A stretch of DNA of 64,000 nucleotides from Diospyros lotus (Eukaryota; Streptophyta; Magnoliopsida; Ericales; Ebenaceae), in NCBI RefSeq assembly GCF_014633365.1, contig NC_068340.1, forward strand, positions 20,873,879 to 20,937,878. The letters are read 5' to 3'. Under the pieces are notes generated by a model, which saw only the letters and a program-made list of their open reading frames with translations, had not been told where the DNA came from and made no database searches. This document shows, in pieces, positions 22,737-33,328 of the stretch. The translations under genes were made by a program, and so were the position numbers. Numbering within the stretch: the stretch's first letter is position 1; every line of letters starts with the position of its first letter.

Positions 22737-24567
22737 ATGTCTTCTTCCTCTGATTCAGAAAACTCTAGTACTAGCTCTAGTAGTGAGGAATCAAATATCG
22801 AGTTATCCAGCCCCTCCCATAGCCCCCTTCGTAGGCCCAGGAAACTTAGGAGGCCTGCTAGAATTTCACTTTATCCCACTTCAGAGTCTCATGTGAATAG
22901 TGATCCCAGCTTAGGAGGCTTACCCGAGGATCTAACCACTGACCATTCTACCATGACCAAGAGAGAGTTGTTTCCCCTCCTCTGAAAATATCACCTCATT
23001 CATGATGAGTATTGGTATAGTGAACCCTGAGGTCTGAAAGCTCACCAGGCCCCTTATGGATGTATCACCGTTTACGAGCAAGCCTTGGCTGCCGGCCTTA
23101 GATTCCCTCTCGCGACTCTTGTAGTTGAGGTGTTCGCTATCGTGGGGTTATGCCCCTCTCAGTTGACTCCCAATGGCTGGAGGTGCCTGTCTACCTTCGT
23201 TCTCTGCTGTCGAGCTCGGGACATTGAGCCCATTGCTCAACTTTTATTTAGGATGTTCAAGGTAATTTCCATTAGCAAAACTGAACCTCGATTTGCCTTT
23301 TCCTCCCTCAACCAGCGTCAGTTCGTAGTCGATAACCCCACATCGGTAAAACGATGGAAGAGTAGATTTTTCTTTGCTGGCTTGAAAAACCGGGGGGTCA
23401 GCTTCGGGGTGCCAGTTGAGTGGGCTTTCCAACCCTCAAAGGTCCGTAGTCGCAAGATCACGCGGGACGAGCTTCATAATATTCAGATCTTGAGGGAGCT
23501 GAACCTTTTCAGCGCTCGGGTCCTGATATGTGATCGCACCTTGTACCTGGGGGGTTTATCCACTCACACTTGCTTCGAGCCTGATGTCACTTTGGGTAAT
23601 CATTTTTTTACTATTTTTATACTTTTCTAACTTGCTTTTCTTGCCCTTAATATCTTGTTTGCGCATTTGCAGCTGAGATGGTGAGCACAGCTTTCATCTG
23701 AGGAAAGAACAAACGGAGACCCGCGGAGGACGAGGGCGCCCCAACTCTGATGGGGGGAAAGGCTGCCTTGAATGCTCCACCTGCTGAGGAAGAAGAGCCT
23801 AGTCGTGCTAAGAGGAAGATGACTTCCCATCCTCCGAGAGAGCTCATGCCAGCCCCGGAGTCTCCTCCCCACAGTCCAGACCATGTTCCTGATTGGGGAG
23901 TGAAGGCAAGCGATCTCAGTCGGAACACTCAGGTGGCAAGACGTATGATTCACCACTTTGCCACTCCCGCCGATCGTCAGGTGCTGGCCGAGCAGTCCTC
24001 GGAGGCCATAGAAGCCACATTGTGCAAGTATCTGGCCTAGGTAATCACCTATACTTTATCAACATCCTCCAGTCTCATCTATGTTGTCCTTACTTGTCTT
24101 GCCCATTGCAGGTGGTCACACTCGTTTCGAACTTTTCTAGACGTTTCTCTCAAGCTTCCAAGAAGACCTTGGAGCTAGACATCCAGCTGCAGGAGAAGGA
24201 CGAGTTACTGGAGAGCCACAGGAAGAACTTGGAGGAGTTATCCTCCCAGCGGCAGGCTTCAGACCTACGTATTCAAGAGCTAGAGGCAGAGCTATCTCGG
24301 ATGAGCTACAAGTTATCCCGGGCGAACTCAGTCATTCGCCAATACGAGTGCAAGTATGCCGAGCCTATCAAGCTTCCTGAGGTAGAGGAGTTCCTTTAGA
24401 AGAACCTGCAGGACGCTTGGACAAAGGGATTCCAAGCTCATGCGACTGAGGTATTACGAGCTCATCCAGACTTGGACATGTCTAATGTTCGGTCTATTGC
24501 GGAGATTGTGGCCGAGATGGAGGACTCGGAGATGGCCGGCGATGATGATGCGCCTCCTGATGCTTGA
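22737..24567 (+). pseudogene. Antisense accessory ORF of Tat element, left arm, broken by stops
   Basis: Plus-strand gene, antisense to pol, with exons 22737-23595, 23673-24040 and 24112-24567 (GT-AG introns). It starts with a Ser-rich stretch (MSSSSDSENSS), continues with a conserved globular part (SQLTPNGWRCLSTFVL, FFFAGLKNRGVSFGVP) and ends with a coiled coil (LEELSSQRQASDLRIQELE) and an acidic tail. This layout matches the intact antisense gene at 39662-41885. Stops after FPLL, after EP, after STAFI, at the end of exon 2 and after EEFL break it. Extra antisense frames between pol and 3' LTR are known for Tat/Ogre elements; their role is unknown. Confidence 0.7.
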
Positions 24568-24799
24568 GCTTTTCTTCTTTTTCTAGCCAGGGCCTTTTGT
24601 ACTTCCTCTATTATCATGTATTGGACCATCTCGCTTTTATACAATGCCGTTTCATTTTGACTGTTCATCTTTTGCTTGCGAACATATGGGCTGAGACTAG
24701 TTAAACCTCGATCCCTTCCATAGTTGACGAGGGTGAATCTGACCCTTGGTTCTCCCTAAGTCAACAATCAAGAAGGTGTTGTGTTGTAATTTTTCCTTG

Positions 24800-25205
24800 G
24801 CCATTAGTCCACCTTTGGGGGACAACCAATGGCTCGTGACCCGTGAATGAATCTTTTCGTGGCCTTCAGTCCACCGTTGGGGACAACCTAGGGCTCGTGA
24901 CCCTTGGATTTTAGCTACTCCCACGTGAAGGAGAGTGCTAGCCAGAGTTTTTTCGTGGCCCTTAGTCCATTTTTGAGGACGGCCTAGGGCTCGTGACCCT
25001 TGGATTTTAGCCACTCCCACGCGAAGGAGGATGTTAGCCAGAGTTTTTTCGTGGCCCTTAGTCCACATTTGAGGACGGCCTAGGGCTCGTGACCCTTGGA
25101 TTTTAGCCACTCTCACGCGAAGGAGGGTGTTAGCCAGAGTTTTTTCGTGGCCCTTAGTTCACTTTTGAGGACGGCCTAGGGCTCTTGACCCTTGGATTTT
25201 TCTTC
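24800..25205. repeat. 96-bp tandem repeats, left arm
   Basis: Four to five copies of a 96-bp unit containing CGTGGCCCTTAGTCCAC and GGGCTCGTGACCCTTGGAT. The inverted partner in the right arm is at 27601-28010, with unit starts at 27601, 27697, 27793 and 27889. It lies between the integrase and the antisense gene. Confidence 0.85.
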
Positions 25206-25312
25206 GACGAAGTATAATCCTTTGTACGATTGCTATTAGATGAAGAGAATACGAAGCCTTGCCATTAGTCGTAAAGAAAAAGAGTACAAAGAGATTCAGG
25301 GAATTCCCCTGC

Positions 25313-26112
25313 TCATTGATAAAACTTTCTTAAGTTCTGCACATTCCAAGTATGCTTTAGGGGCTTGCCTTCCATGTCTTCTAGTCGATATGCCCCCGGA
25401 CTTAGGGATTCCACCACCCGGTACGGTCCTTCCCAATTCGGAGTTAGTTTATTCATGTCCCGAGGATGACTCACGTCGAACCGTCATAGTACAAGATCTC
25501 CTGGCATGAAGCTCCTAGCGTGGACTCGTCGATTGTAGTACCTAGCAATGCACCGGTTATATGCGGCTTGTCGAATTCGTGCCAGGTCTCAGAGCTCATC
25601 CATCAAGTCCAAGTTGCACCTTAGCCCTTGCTCGTTAATCTCAGGATCGAAATGCTCTACTCGGTAGCTCCTCACCCCAATCTCGACAGGGATAAGAGCC
25701 TCCGAGCCATAACACAATGTGAAAGGGCATTCTCCTGTAGCCGTTCGCGGTGTGGTTCGATAAGACCATAGTATACTGGGGAGCTCATCTACCCATTGAC
25801 CGTCCGCTTTCTCAACCCTAGCTCGGAGTCCTTGCAGAATGGCCCTGTTCGTAAGCTCTACCTGCCCATTAGCTTGAGGATGGGCGACCGAGGTAAAATG
25901 TTGCTTAATCCCCACTTCTCGGCACCATTCTTGCACTGATCGGTCTTCGAATTGGGTGTCATTGTCAGTTATTAGCACCCTTGGAATACCAAACCGACAG
26001 ATGATGGATTTCCAAAGGAATTGTTTTACCCTCCGGCCTGTAATAGTCACCACAGGCTCAGCCTCCACCCACTTAGTGAAGTAGTCGATGGCTGCTATCA
26101 AGTATTTGTTCT
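25313..26112 (-). pseudogene. Integrase fragment, left arm
   Basis: Codes for the integrase core from QNKYLIAAIDYFTKW onward, with AHPQANGQVE carrying the catalytic Glu; the second catalytic Asp sits in ITDNDTQF. The zinc-binding part and first Asp are absent. A TGA after LMDEL interrupts the frame before the C-terminal part (KLTPNWEGPYWV...LRKFYQ), which ends at 25313. The same TGA is in the right arm. Confidence 0.8.
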
Positions 26113-26660
26113 GTCCACCTCGTACTTTCACAAAGGCCTTAGCCCGAGCTAATAAGTACATCAACGCCGAAGAGGTGATGAAGGTGAAGCAGGCGGAACA
26201 ACCTGACAGGAAAGAAAGAGAAAAGGAGAAGAAAAAACCGGCGCCAGAGCAGAAGACGGACTATCGCCCCTCCCGATCGCCCGGGTTTTGGGGGTGCACG
26301 TAGAAGCCCGATGAATTACACTCCCCTCAATACAAGTCGAGCAGAGATTCTCCTGTCATTGGAGGATAAGAATTATTTACGGCGTCCTCCCCCGCTGAAA
26401 TCTCCACCCAACACTCGAAGCAAAAAGAAGTATTGTCGTTTTCACCGCGACCACGGCCATGATACTGAGGATTGCATCCAACTGAAAGAAGAAATACAAT
26501 AGCTTATCAACCGAGGATACCTCTGGGATTTCGTGGGTCGAGGAGGTACGAGCTCGGGCAGGGTAGAATCCAAGTCGGAGCATCGAGAGAGGTCTCCTAC
26601 TCAAGATCGCTTTCGAGAGCGAAGCCGAACATCGCCCCGGAGAGAAGGAAAGCAGCCCGC
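26113..26660 (+). pseudogene. Gag C-terminal remnant at the palindrome centre
   Basis: The unique spacer between the arms reads on the plus strand as Tat gag: RTFTKALARANKYINAEEVM, a Lys/Glu-rich linker, then YCRFHRDHGHDTEDC with QLKEEIQ, the Cys/His motif seen before the protease in Tat elements. A TAG follows EEIQ. It joins directly to integrase at about 26661 (RLGPFPLAAK), so protease, reverse transcriptase and RNase H were lost in one deletion. Confidence 0.75.
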
Positions 26661-27488
26661 CTCGGGCCTTTTCCACTAGCGGCTAAACAGAACAAATACT
26701 TGATAGCAGCCATCGACTACTTCACTAAGTGGGTGGAGGCCGAGCCTGTGGTGACTATTACAGGCCAGAGGGTAAAACAATTCCTTTGGAAATCCATCAT
26801 CTACCGGTTTGGTATTCCAATGGTGCTAATAACTGACAATGGCACCCAATTCGAAGACCGATCAGTGCAAGAATGGTGCCGAGAAGTGGGGATTAAGCAA
26901 CATTTTACCTCGATTGCCCATCCTCAAGCTAATGGGCAGGTAGAGCTTACGAACAGGACCATTCTGCAAGGACTCCGAGCTCGGGTTGAGAAAGCGGACG
27001 GTCAATGGGTAGATGAGCTCCCCAGTATACTATGGTCTTATCGAACCACACCGCGAACGGCTACAGGAGAATGCCCTTTCACATTGTGTTATGGCTCGAA
27101 GGCTCTTATCCCTGTCGAGATTGGGGTGAGGAGCTACCGAGTGGAGCATTTCGATCCTGAGATTAACGAGCAAGGGCTAAGGTGCAACTTGGACTTGATG
27201 GATGAGCTCTGAGACCTGGCACGAATTCGACAAGCCGCATATAACCGGCGCATTGCTAGGTACTACAATCGACGAGTCCACGCTAGGAGCTTCATGCCAG
27301 GAGATCTTGTACTACGACGATTCGACGTGAGTCATCCTCGGGACATGAATAAACTAACTCCGAATTGGGAAGGACCGTACTGGGTGGTGGAATCCCTAAG
27401 TTTGGGGGCATATCGACTAGAAGACATGGAAGGCAAGCCCCTAAAGCATACTTGGAATGTGCAGAACTTAAGAAAGTTTTATCAATGA
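26661..27488 (+). pseudogene. Integrase fragment, right arm
   Basis: Plus-strand counterpart of 25313-26112, beginning with the natural sequence GPFPLAAKQNKYLIAA, with the catalytic Asp in ITDNGTQF and Glu in NGQVE. A TGA after LMDEL splits it from the C-terminal part at 27294-27488. It has lost the zinc-binding region and cannot be active. Confidence 0.8.
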
Positions 27489-27600
27489 GCAGGGGAATTC
27501 CCTAAATCTCTTTGTACTCTTTTTCTTTACGACTAATGGCAAGGCTTCGTATTCTCTTCATCTAATAGCAATCGTACAAATGATTATACTTTGTCGAAGA

Positions 27601-28010
27601 AAAATCCAAGGGTCACGAGCCCTAAGCCGTCCTCAAAAGTGGACTAAGGGCCACGGAAAAACTCTGGCTAACACCCTCCTTCGCGTGAGAGTGGTTAAAA
27701 TCCAAGGGTCACGAGCCCTAGGCCGTCCTCAAAAGTGGACTAAGGGCCATGGAAAAACTCTGGCTAACACCCTCCTTCGCGTGGGAGTGGCTAAAATTCA
27801 AGGGTCACGAGCCCTAGGCCGTCCTCAAAAATGGACTAAGGGCCACGAAAAAACTCTGGCTAGCACCCTCCTTCTCGTGGGAGTAGCTAAAATCCAAGGG
27901 TCACGAGCCCTAGGTTGTCCCCAACAGTGGACTGAAGTCCACGAAAAGATTCATTCACGGGTCAAGAACCCTCGGCTGTCCCCCAAAGGTGGACTAATGG
28001 CCAAGGAAAA
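27601..28010. repeat. 96-bp tandem repeats, right arm
   Basis: Four copies plus a partial. Because 96 is a multiple of three, one frame stays open through the array and codes for a 32-residue repeat (KIQGSRALGRPQKWTKGH...); I regard this as fortuitous. Confidence 0.85.
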
Positions 28011-28233
28011 ATTACAACACAACACCTTCTTGATTGTTGACTTAGGGAGAACCAAGGGTCAGATTCACCCTCGTCAATTATGGAAGGGATCGAGGTTTAA
28101 CTAGTCTCAACCCATATGTTCGCAAGCAAAAGATGAACACTCAAAATGAAACGGCATTGTATAAAAGCGAGATGGTCCAATACATGATAATAGAAGAAGT
28201 ACAAAAGGCCCTCGCTAGAAAAAAAAGAAAAGC

Positions 28234-29892
28234 TCAAGCATCAGGAGGCGCATCATCATCGCCGGCCATCTCCGAGTCCTCCATCTTGGCCACAATCTCC
28301 GCAACAGACCGAACATTAGACATGTCCAAGTCTGGATGAGCTCGTAATACCTCAGTCGCATGAGCTTGGAATCCCTTTGTCCAAGCGTCCTGCAGGTTCT
28401 TCTGGAGGAACTCCTCTACCTTAGGAAGCTTGATAGGCTCGGCATACTTGCGCTTGTATTGGCGAATGACTGAGTTCGCCCGGGATAGCTTGGAGCTCGT
28501 CCGAGATAGCTCTGTCTCTAGCTCCTGAATACGTAGGTCTGAAGCCTGCCGCTGGGAGGACAACTCCTCCAAGTTCTTCCTGTGGCTCTCCAGTAACTCG
28601 TCCCTCTCCTGCAGCTGGGTGTCTAGCTCCAAGGTCTTTTTGGAAACTTGAGAGAAACGTCCAGAAAAGTCCGAAATGAGTGTGACCACCTGCAATGGGC
28701 AAGACAAGTAAGGATAACATAGATGAGACTGGAGGATGTTGATAAAGTATAGGTGAGGAGACTCCGGGGCTGGCATGAACTCTCTCGGAGGATGGGAAGT
28801 CCTCTTCCTCTTAGCACGACTAGGCTCTTCTTCCTCAGCAGGTGGAGCATTCAAGGCAGCCTTTCCCCCCATCAGAGCTGGGGCGCCCTCGTCCTCCGCG
28901 GGTCTCCGTTTGTTCTTTCCTCAGATGAAAGCTATGCTCACCATCTCAGCTGCAAATGCGCAAACAAGATATTAAGGGCAAGAAAAGCAAGTTAGAAAAG
29001 TATGAAAATAGTGAAAAAATGATTACCCAAAGTGACATCAGGCTCGAAGCAAGTGTGAGTGGATAAACCCCCCAGGTACAAGGTGCGATCACATATCAGG
29101 ACCCGAGCGCTGATAGGGTTCAGCTCCCTCAAGATCTGAATATTATGAAGCTCTTCCCGCGTGATCTTGCGACTACGGACCTTTGAGGGCTAGAAAGCCC
29201 ACTCAACTGGCACCCCGAAGCTGACCCCCCGGTCTTTCAAGCCAGCAAAGAAAAATCTACTCTTCCATCGTTACCGATGTGGGGTTATCGACTACGAACT
29301 GACGCTGGTTGAGGGGGGAAAAGGCAAATCGAGGTTCAGTTTTGCTAATGGAAATTACCTTGAATATCCTAAATAAAAGTTGAGCAGTGGGCTCAATGTC
29401 CCGAGCTCGACAGCAGAGAACGAAGGTAGACAGGCACCTCCAACCATTGGGAGTCAACTGAGAGGGGCATAACCCCACGATAGCGAACACCTCAACTACA
29501 GGAGTCGCGAGAGGGAATCTAAGGCCGACAACCAAGGCTTGCTCATAAACGGTGATACATCCATAGGGGGCCTGGTGAGCTTTCAGACCTCGGGGTTCAC
29601 TATACCAATACTCATCATGAATGAGGTGATATTTTCGGAGGAGGGGAAACAACTCTCTCTCGGTCATGGTAGAATGGTCCGTGGTTAGATCCTCGGGTTA
29701 GCCTCCTAAGCTGGGATCACTACTCACATGAGACTCTGAAGTGGGATGAAATGAAATTCTAGCAGGCCTCCTAAGTTTCTCGGGCCTACGAAGGGGGCCA
29801 TGGGAGGGGCTGGATAACTCGATATTTGATTCCTCACTACTAGAGCTGGTACTAGAGTTTTCTGAATTAGAGGAAGAAGAGGAAGAAGACAT
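28234..29892 (-). pseudogene. Antisense accessory ORF, right arm, broken
   Basis: Mirror copy of the left-arm gene, on the minus strand. It has its own damage (stop after SLGG, about 180 bp missing around 28750, changed residues near 29260) and shares the stop after the STAFI position with the left arm. The coiled-coil part (28234-28700) is nearly intact, including EEFLQKNL where the left arm has a stop. Confidence 0.7.
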
Positions 29893-30329
29893 GCTAAAAA
29901 ACGAACAGAAGTAGTTAAGAGAGGGTCACTGACCAAGAGAGTGAAGGCCGAGGTCAGGTAGGAACTACCACGACTGGGCTTGAGCCTAGGAGAACTCAAT
30001 AGGCGCGATCTAGTTTGGAAAAATCTCGAGTCACGCCTGCGAAAAAGAAGAGCCAAGGAAACGGGTTAGTCAAGTTGAACCTTGTTTTAAAGATTATTTT
30101 GTTATCATTAACAAAGGAAAAGCCCAAGGGTCGGCCATGGCTAACCCAAGGGGATAAATATATATATATATAAAATAATAATAATAAATAATAAAAAGAA
30201 AAAAAAAAGAGGCAAAAGTCTCAAGGGTCGGCCATGGCCAACCCAAGGACGCCCCTGTATCTATATATATATATTATATATATGTATAGAAATTAGATAT
30301 TAAAAAAAAAATGCAGAAAGAAGAAGCTG

Positions 30330-30635
30330 GAGGGGGGGTCGGCCATGGCTGACCTCGGCCATGGCCGATGCGGCCAGGGCCGAGCCCCCCGGCCCTGGCC
30401 GAGCCAAGCGCTCGGCCAAGGCCGAGGAGCTCGGCCTCGCCGAGATCTGGCGAGGCCGAGCATGGCCGAGCCAGAGCTCGGCGATGGCCGAGGAAGCTCG
30501 GCCTCGGCAACGCGAGGCCGAGCATGGCCGACCTCGGCCGCTGCCAAGGTCGGGCCAGGCCAGGCCGACCTCGGCCATGGCCGAGGCGGCCTGGCCAAGT
30601 CGACCTCGGCCAGGCAGAGGCGCCTGGCCGAGGGA
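30330..30635. repeat. GC-rich palindromic word cluster (right arm)
   Basis: Inverted partner of 22078-22310, longer by several GGCCGAG words, showing that the cluster changes length after duplication. Confidence 0.8.
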
Positions 30636-31039
30636 AAGTTTAATTTAAAAAAAAAAAAATACAAACAAAGAGGGAGCATAATGCAAAAAAAATAAACAAA
30701 TAACAATTAAGGAAAAATAAAAGCAAATGAGGATGGAAAAGACTAACCTCAAGAAGTTGAATGCTTGTCTTGAAATAATAATTGTGGGGTGGGGCCTTAG
30801 GGCTTATATAGAGAGGACCCAAGGGGGGAAAAAATTCAAAACGACAATGTTTCCCTCCAAACGAATTTTTCCCTCCAACCAAAACCCATCCCTATAATTT
30901 CAAGGTAGTAAATGAGGTTTTCAGGCACTAATCTCAACTTTAAAAACAATCTCGTGCGTATTGGGAAAAATCAACAGTCAAGTAACCTACTCCTCGACCC
31001 AGCATGATTTTCAGCTCGGCTCAAGGAGTGGGGGGCAAG

Positions 31040-31771
31040 TGATGTGGCACCAACCAAAATTACTAAAATACCCCTACGCGCTGATAGTTTCACCTGCCAC
31101 TTGGATCACCTGAGAGACCGACACGTGGCAAGTCAACACCCCAGAGCGGAGCCCAGGAAATCCGGGCCAAACCGCAAGACCTGTTCCAACTTGATCGGGA
31201 TTCTCGAGAGTCGTGCTCGCTCATCTTGAGTGCCCCAAAACGGGTTCTCCTATAAAAGACAAGGACTCTCGCTAGGTACATTCAAGCTCTACAGCTCTCT
31301 CATTTACTACTACTTGCATTTACTCTACTGATTTGAAAATTACTAGAATACCCCTACGCGCTGATAGTCTCACCTGCCACTTGGATCACCTGAGAGACCG
31401 ACACGTGGCAAGTCAACACCCCGAAGCGGAGCCCGGGAAATCCGGGCCAAACCGCAAGACCCGTTCCAACTTGACCGGGATTCTCGGGAGTCGTGCTCGC
31501 TCATCTCGGGTACCCCAAAACGGGTTCGCCTATAAAAGACAAGGACTCTCGCCAGGTATATTCAAGCTCTACAGCTCTCTCATTTACTACTACTTGCATT
31601 TACTCTACTGATTTGAGCGTCGGAGTCCACCCCGGGGGATCCAAGCCCTGGCCCTCCATTGTCTTGCAGGTTCTACACCCAAGGTCCGACATCCCCAAGT
31701 CCGAGGTTTCATTCCCGAGGTTCAGTCGCAGAGGTGGCACGTGGTGGTCGGTCCCGAAAACCATCATCGGG
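31040..31771 (+). repeat. Inner LTR in plus orientation with partial tandem duplication
   Basis: Preceded by the polypurine tract (31020-31039), it begins TGATGTGGCACCAACC. The first ~295 bp (31040-31335) are repeated by 31336-31610, after which the LTR continues to its end ACCATCATC at about 31771. It is the 3' LTR of the inverted block. Confidence 0.82.
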
Positions 31772-32444
31772 CTAAGAAACAGGTCTTCAGCTCTTCCCAG
31801 CGGTTGATGGAATGATGGGGAAGGCAGGAGTACCAGGTCCGGGCATGTCCTCCCAAAGTGGCCAAAAATGCCCGGCACCACATCGCGTCCGACCCCGACT
31901 GCACCAGCATGTGAGAGGAGAAAAGCTCGACGTGGTCATAGGGATCTGTACTTCCGTCATAAAGTTTGATGGAGGGGATACGAAACCTTTCCGGTGGAAC
32001 CTCTGCCATGATGTCCTTACTCAAGGGTTGGTTAGAGCCGAGGTAGAGTAGCTCTTCCTTTCCCTTCTTGAGTTCCTGGACTTGTTTCTCTAGGAAACGC
32101 AATCGTCTCTCCTGCGAAGTCCCTCTTTCTGGCGAGGGGGCAGAAGTGGATCCTGCCGCCTCAGATGAGTGGATTTCCTGACTCGTCTGGCGGGATTGAC
32201 GAGGCTCCCGAGCAGGAGGAGGTGACTGATGCTCCGCCCGCTGAGAGGGCACATGCGAACGATGCTGTTCAGTCTGGTGTAGATAACCAATCAACAACTC
32301 AGTTAGTTGTTGGACCTGGTTTTCCAACCTGGTGAGTCGGTCCTCCGGCATGGGATTGGCTGGAGGTGGTGGATTCTCTCCTTGTTGCGGGGCTTCTAGA
32401 TTGGCTCCGACTTGGCTGCGAGTCACGTATCTTCGGGGAGCCAT
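31764..32444 (-). pseudogene. gag: Gag N-terminal part of the Tat element, truncated
   Basis: Starts MAPRRYVTRSQV and codes for about 226 aa: a predicted coiled coil (RLTRLENQVQQLTELLIGYL), a polar linker, a second coiled coil (RLRFLEKQVQELKKGKEELL) and the start of the Tat capsid region (PSIKLYDGSTDPYDHVELF...FLATLGGHARTWYSCLP). It is cut after WEELKTCFLAR by the junction with the inner LTR. The rest of gag is at the palindrome centre on the other strand. Confidence 0.8.
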
Positions 32445-32568
32445 GTAGTTAGTTATGACAAGGAGCGAAAGTCGTTTGACACTCGTGGAAAGACCGAGGT
32501 CTGAGGTGAGGAGTTGAAGTCCGAAGCGCGAGGTAGGGAATGAAGAGGCTAGCGAGTATGGACGTCGG

Positions 32569-32585
32569 CCCCACGGTGGGTGCCA
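32569..32585 (-). other. Primer binding site of the palindromic Tat element
   Basis: On the minus strand TGGCACCCACCGTGGGG starts two bases inside the 5' LTR. The Tat element at 46783-46797 has TGGCGCCCACCGTGG at the same place. Confidence 0.75.
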
Positions 32586-32587
32586 AA

Positions 32588-33036
32588 TGATGATGGTTTT
32601 TGGGACTACCACCACGTGCCACCTCTGCGACTGAACCTCGGGAATGGAACCTCGGACTTGGGGATGTCGGACCTCGGGTGTAGAACCTGCAAGACAATGG
32701 AGGGCCGGGGCTTGAATCTCCCGGGGTGGACTCCGACGCTCAAATCAGTAGAGTAAATGCAAGTAGTAGTAAATGAGAGAGCTGTAGAGCTTGAATATAC
32801 CTGGCGAGAGTCCTTGTCTTTTATAGGCGAACCCGTTTTGGGGTACCCGAGATGAGCGAGCACGACTCCCGAGAATCCCGGTCAAGTTGGAACGAGTCTT
32901 GCGGTTTGGACCGGATTTCCCGGGCTCCGCTCCGGGGTGTTGACTTGCCACGTGTCGGTCTCTCAGGTGATCCAAGTAGCAGGTGAGACTATCAGCGCAT
33001 AGGGGTATTCTAGTAATTTCGGTTAGTGCCACGTCA
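32588..33036 (-). repeat. 5' LTR (minus orientation) of the palindromic Tat element
   Basis: 449 bp, TGATGATGGTTTTTGG...GCCACGTCA in plus coordinates, followed by the duplication CTAAT. It carries the same CTATAAAAG TATA box on the minus strand as the left LTR. Confidence 0.9.
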
Positions 33037-33328
33037 CTAATAATAAAGCCAATGATTTCAAGTTAAGATTGATCTTACAACTCACTGAAAGAACCATAGG
33101 TAAACCCCTCTAAAACGAATCCTTCTCTCTGAGCAAGGATCAAAGTAAGTTCATCGTCAATTAGAGACAGGTACATAATGTCCAAAAACATGTACCTAAA
33201 GCCAAAATCATTTAAATGGCAGGTCAAGCTATTGAAGTACACAATTTCTGAAATCCTGACCTCCCGCAGCATCAATAGACGAGGACAATATTCTAGTAAT
33301 CTCACCAATTTAGGAAATACAACAGAAA

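Larger units (their letters stand above)
21207..33036 (-). mobile_element. Rearranged palindromic Tat-lineage Gypsy element flanked by TSD CTAAT
   Basis: The outer LTRs (21207-21656 and 32588-33036) are both in minus orientation and are flanked by CTAAT at 21202-21206 and 33037-33041, so the whole 11.8 kb was inserted, or became bounded, as one unit. Reading the minus strand: 5' LTR, primer site, gag N-part, then an inverted block (LTR, polypurine tract, antisense gene, integrase, gag C-part in plus orientation), then integrase, antisense gene, polypurine tract and 3' LTR in normal orientation. Arms 21657-26112 and 26693-31039 are reverse complements of about 4.4 kb. Protease, reverse transcriptase and both RNase H domains are gone, so the element is defective. 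Confidence 0.85.

Noticed and set aside
25313..27488. Two separate integrase genes on opposite strands
   Set aside because: They are mirror copies in the palindrome and share a stop codon; neither has a full catalytic set.
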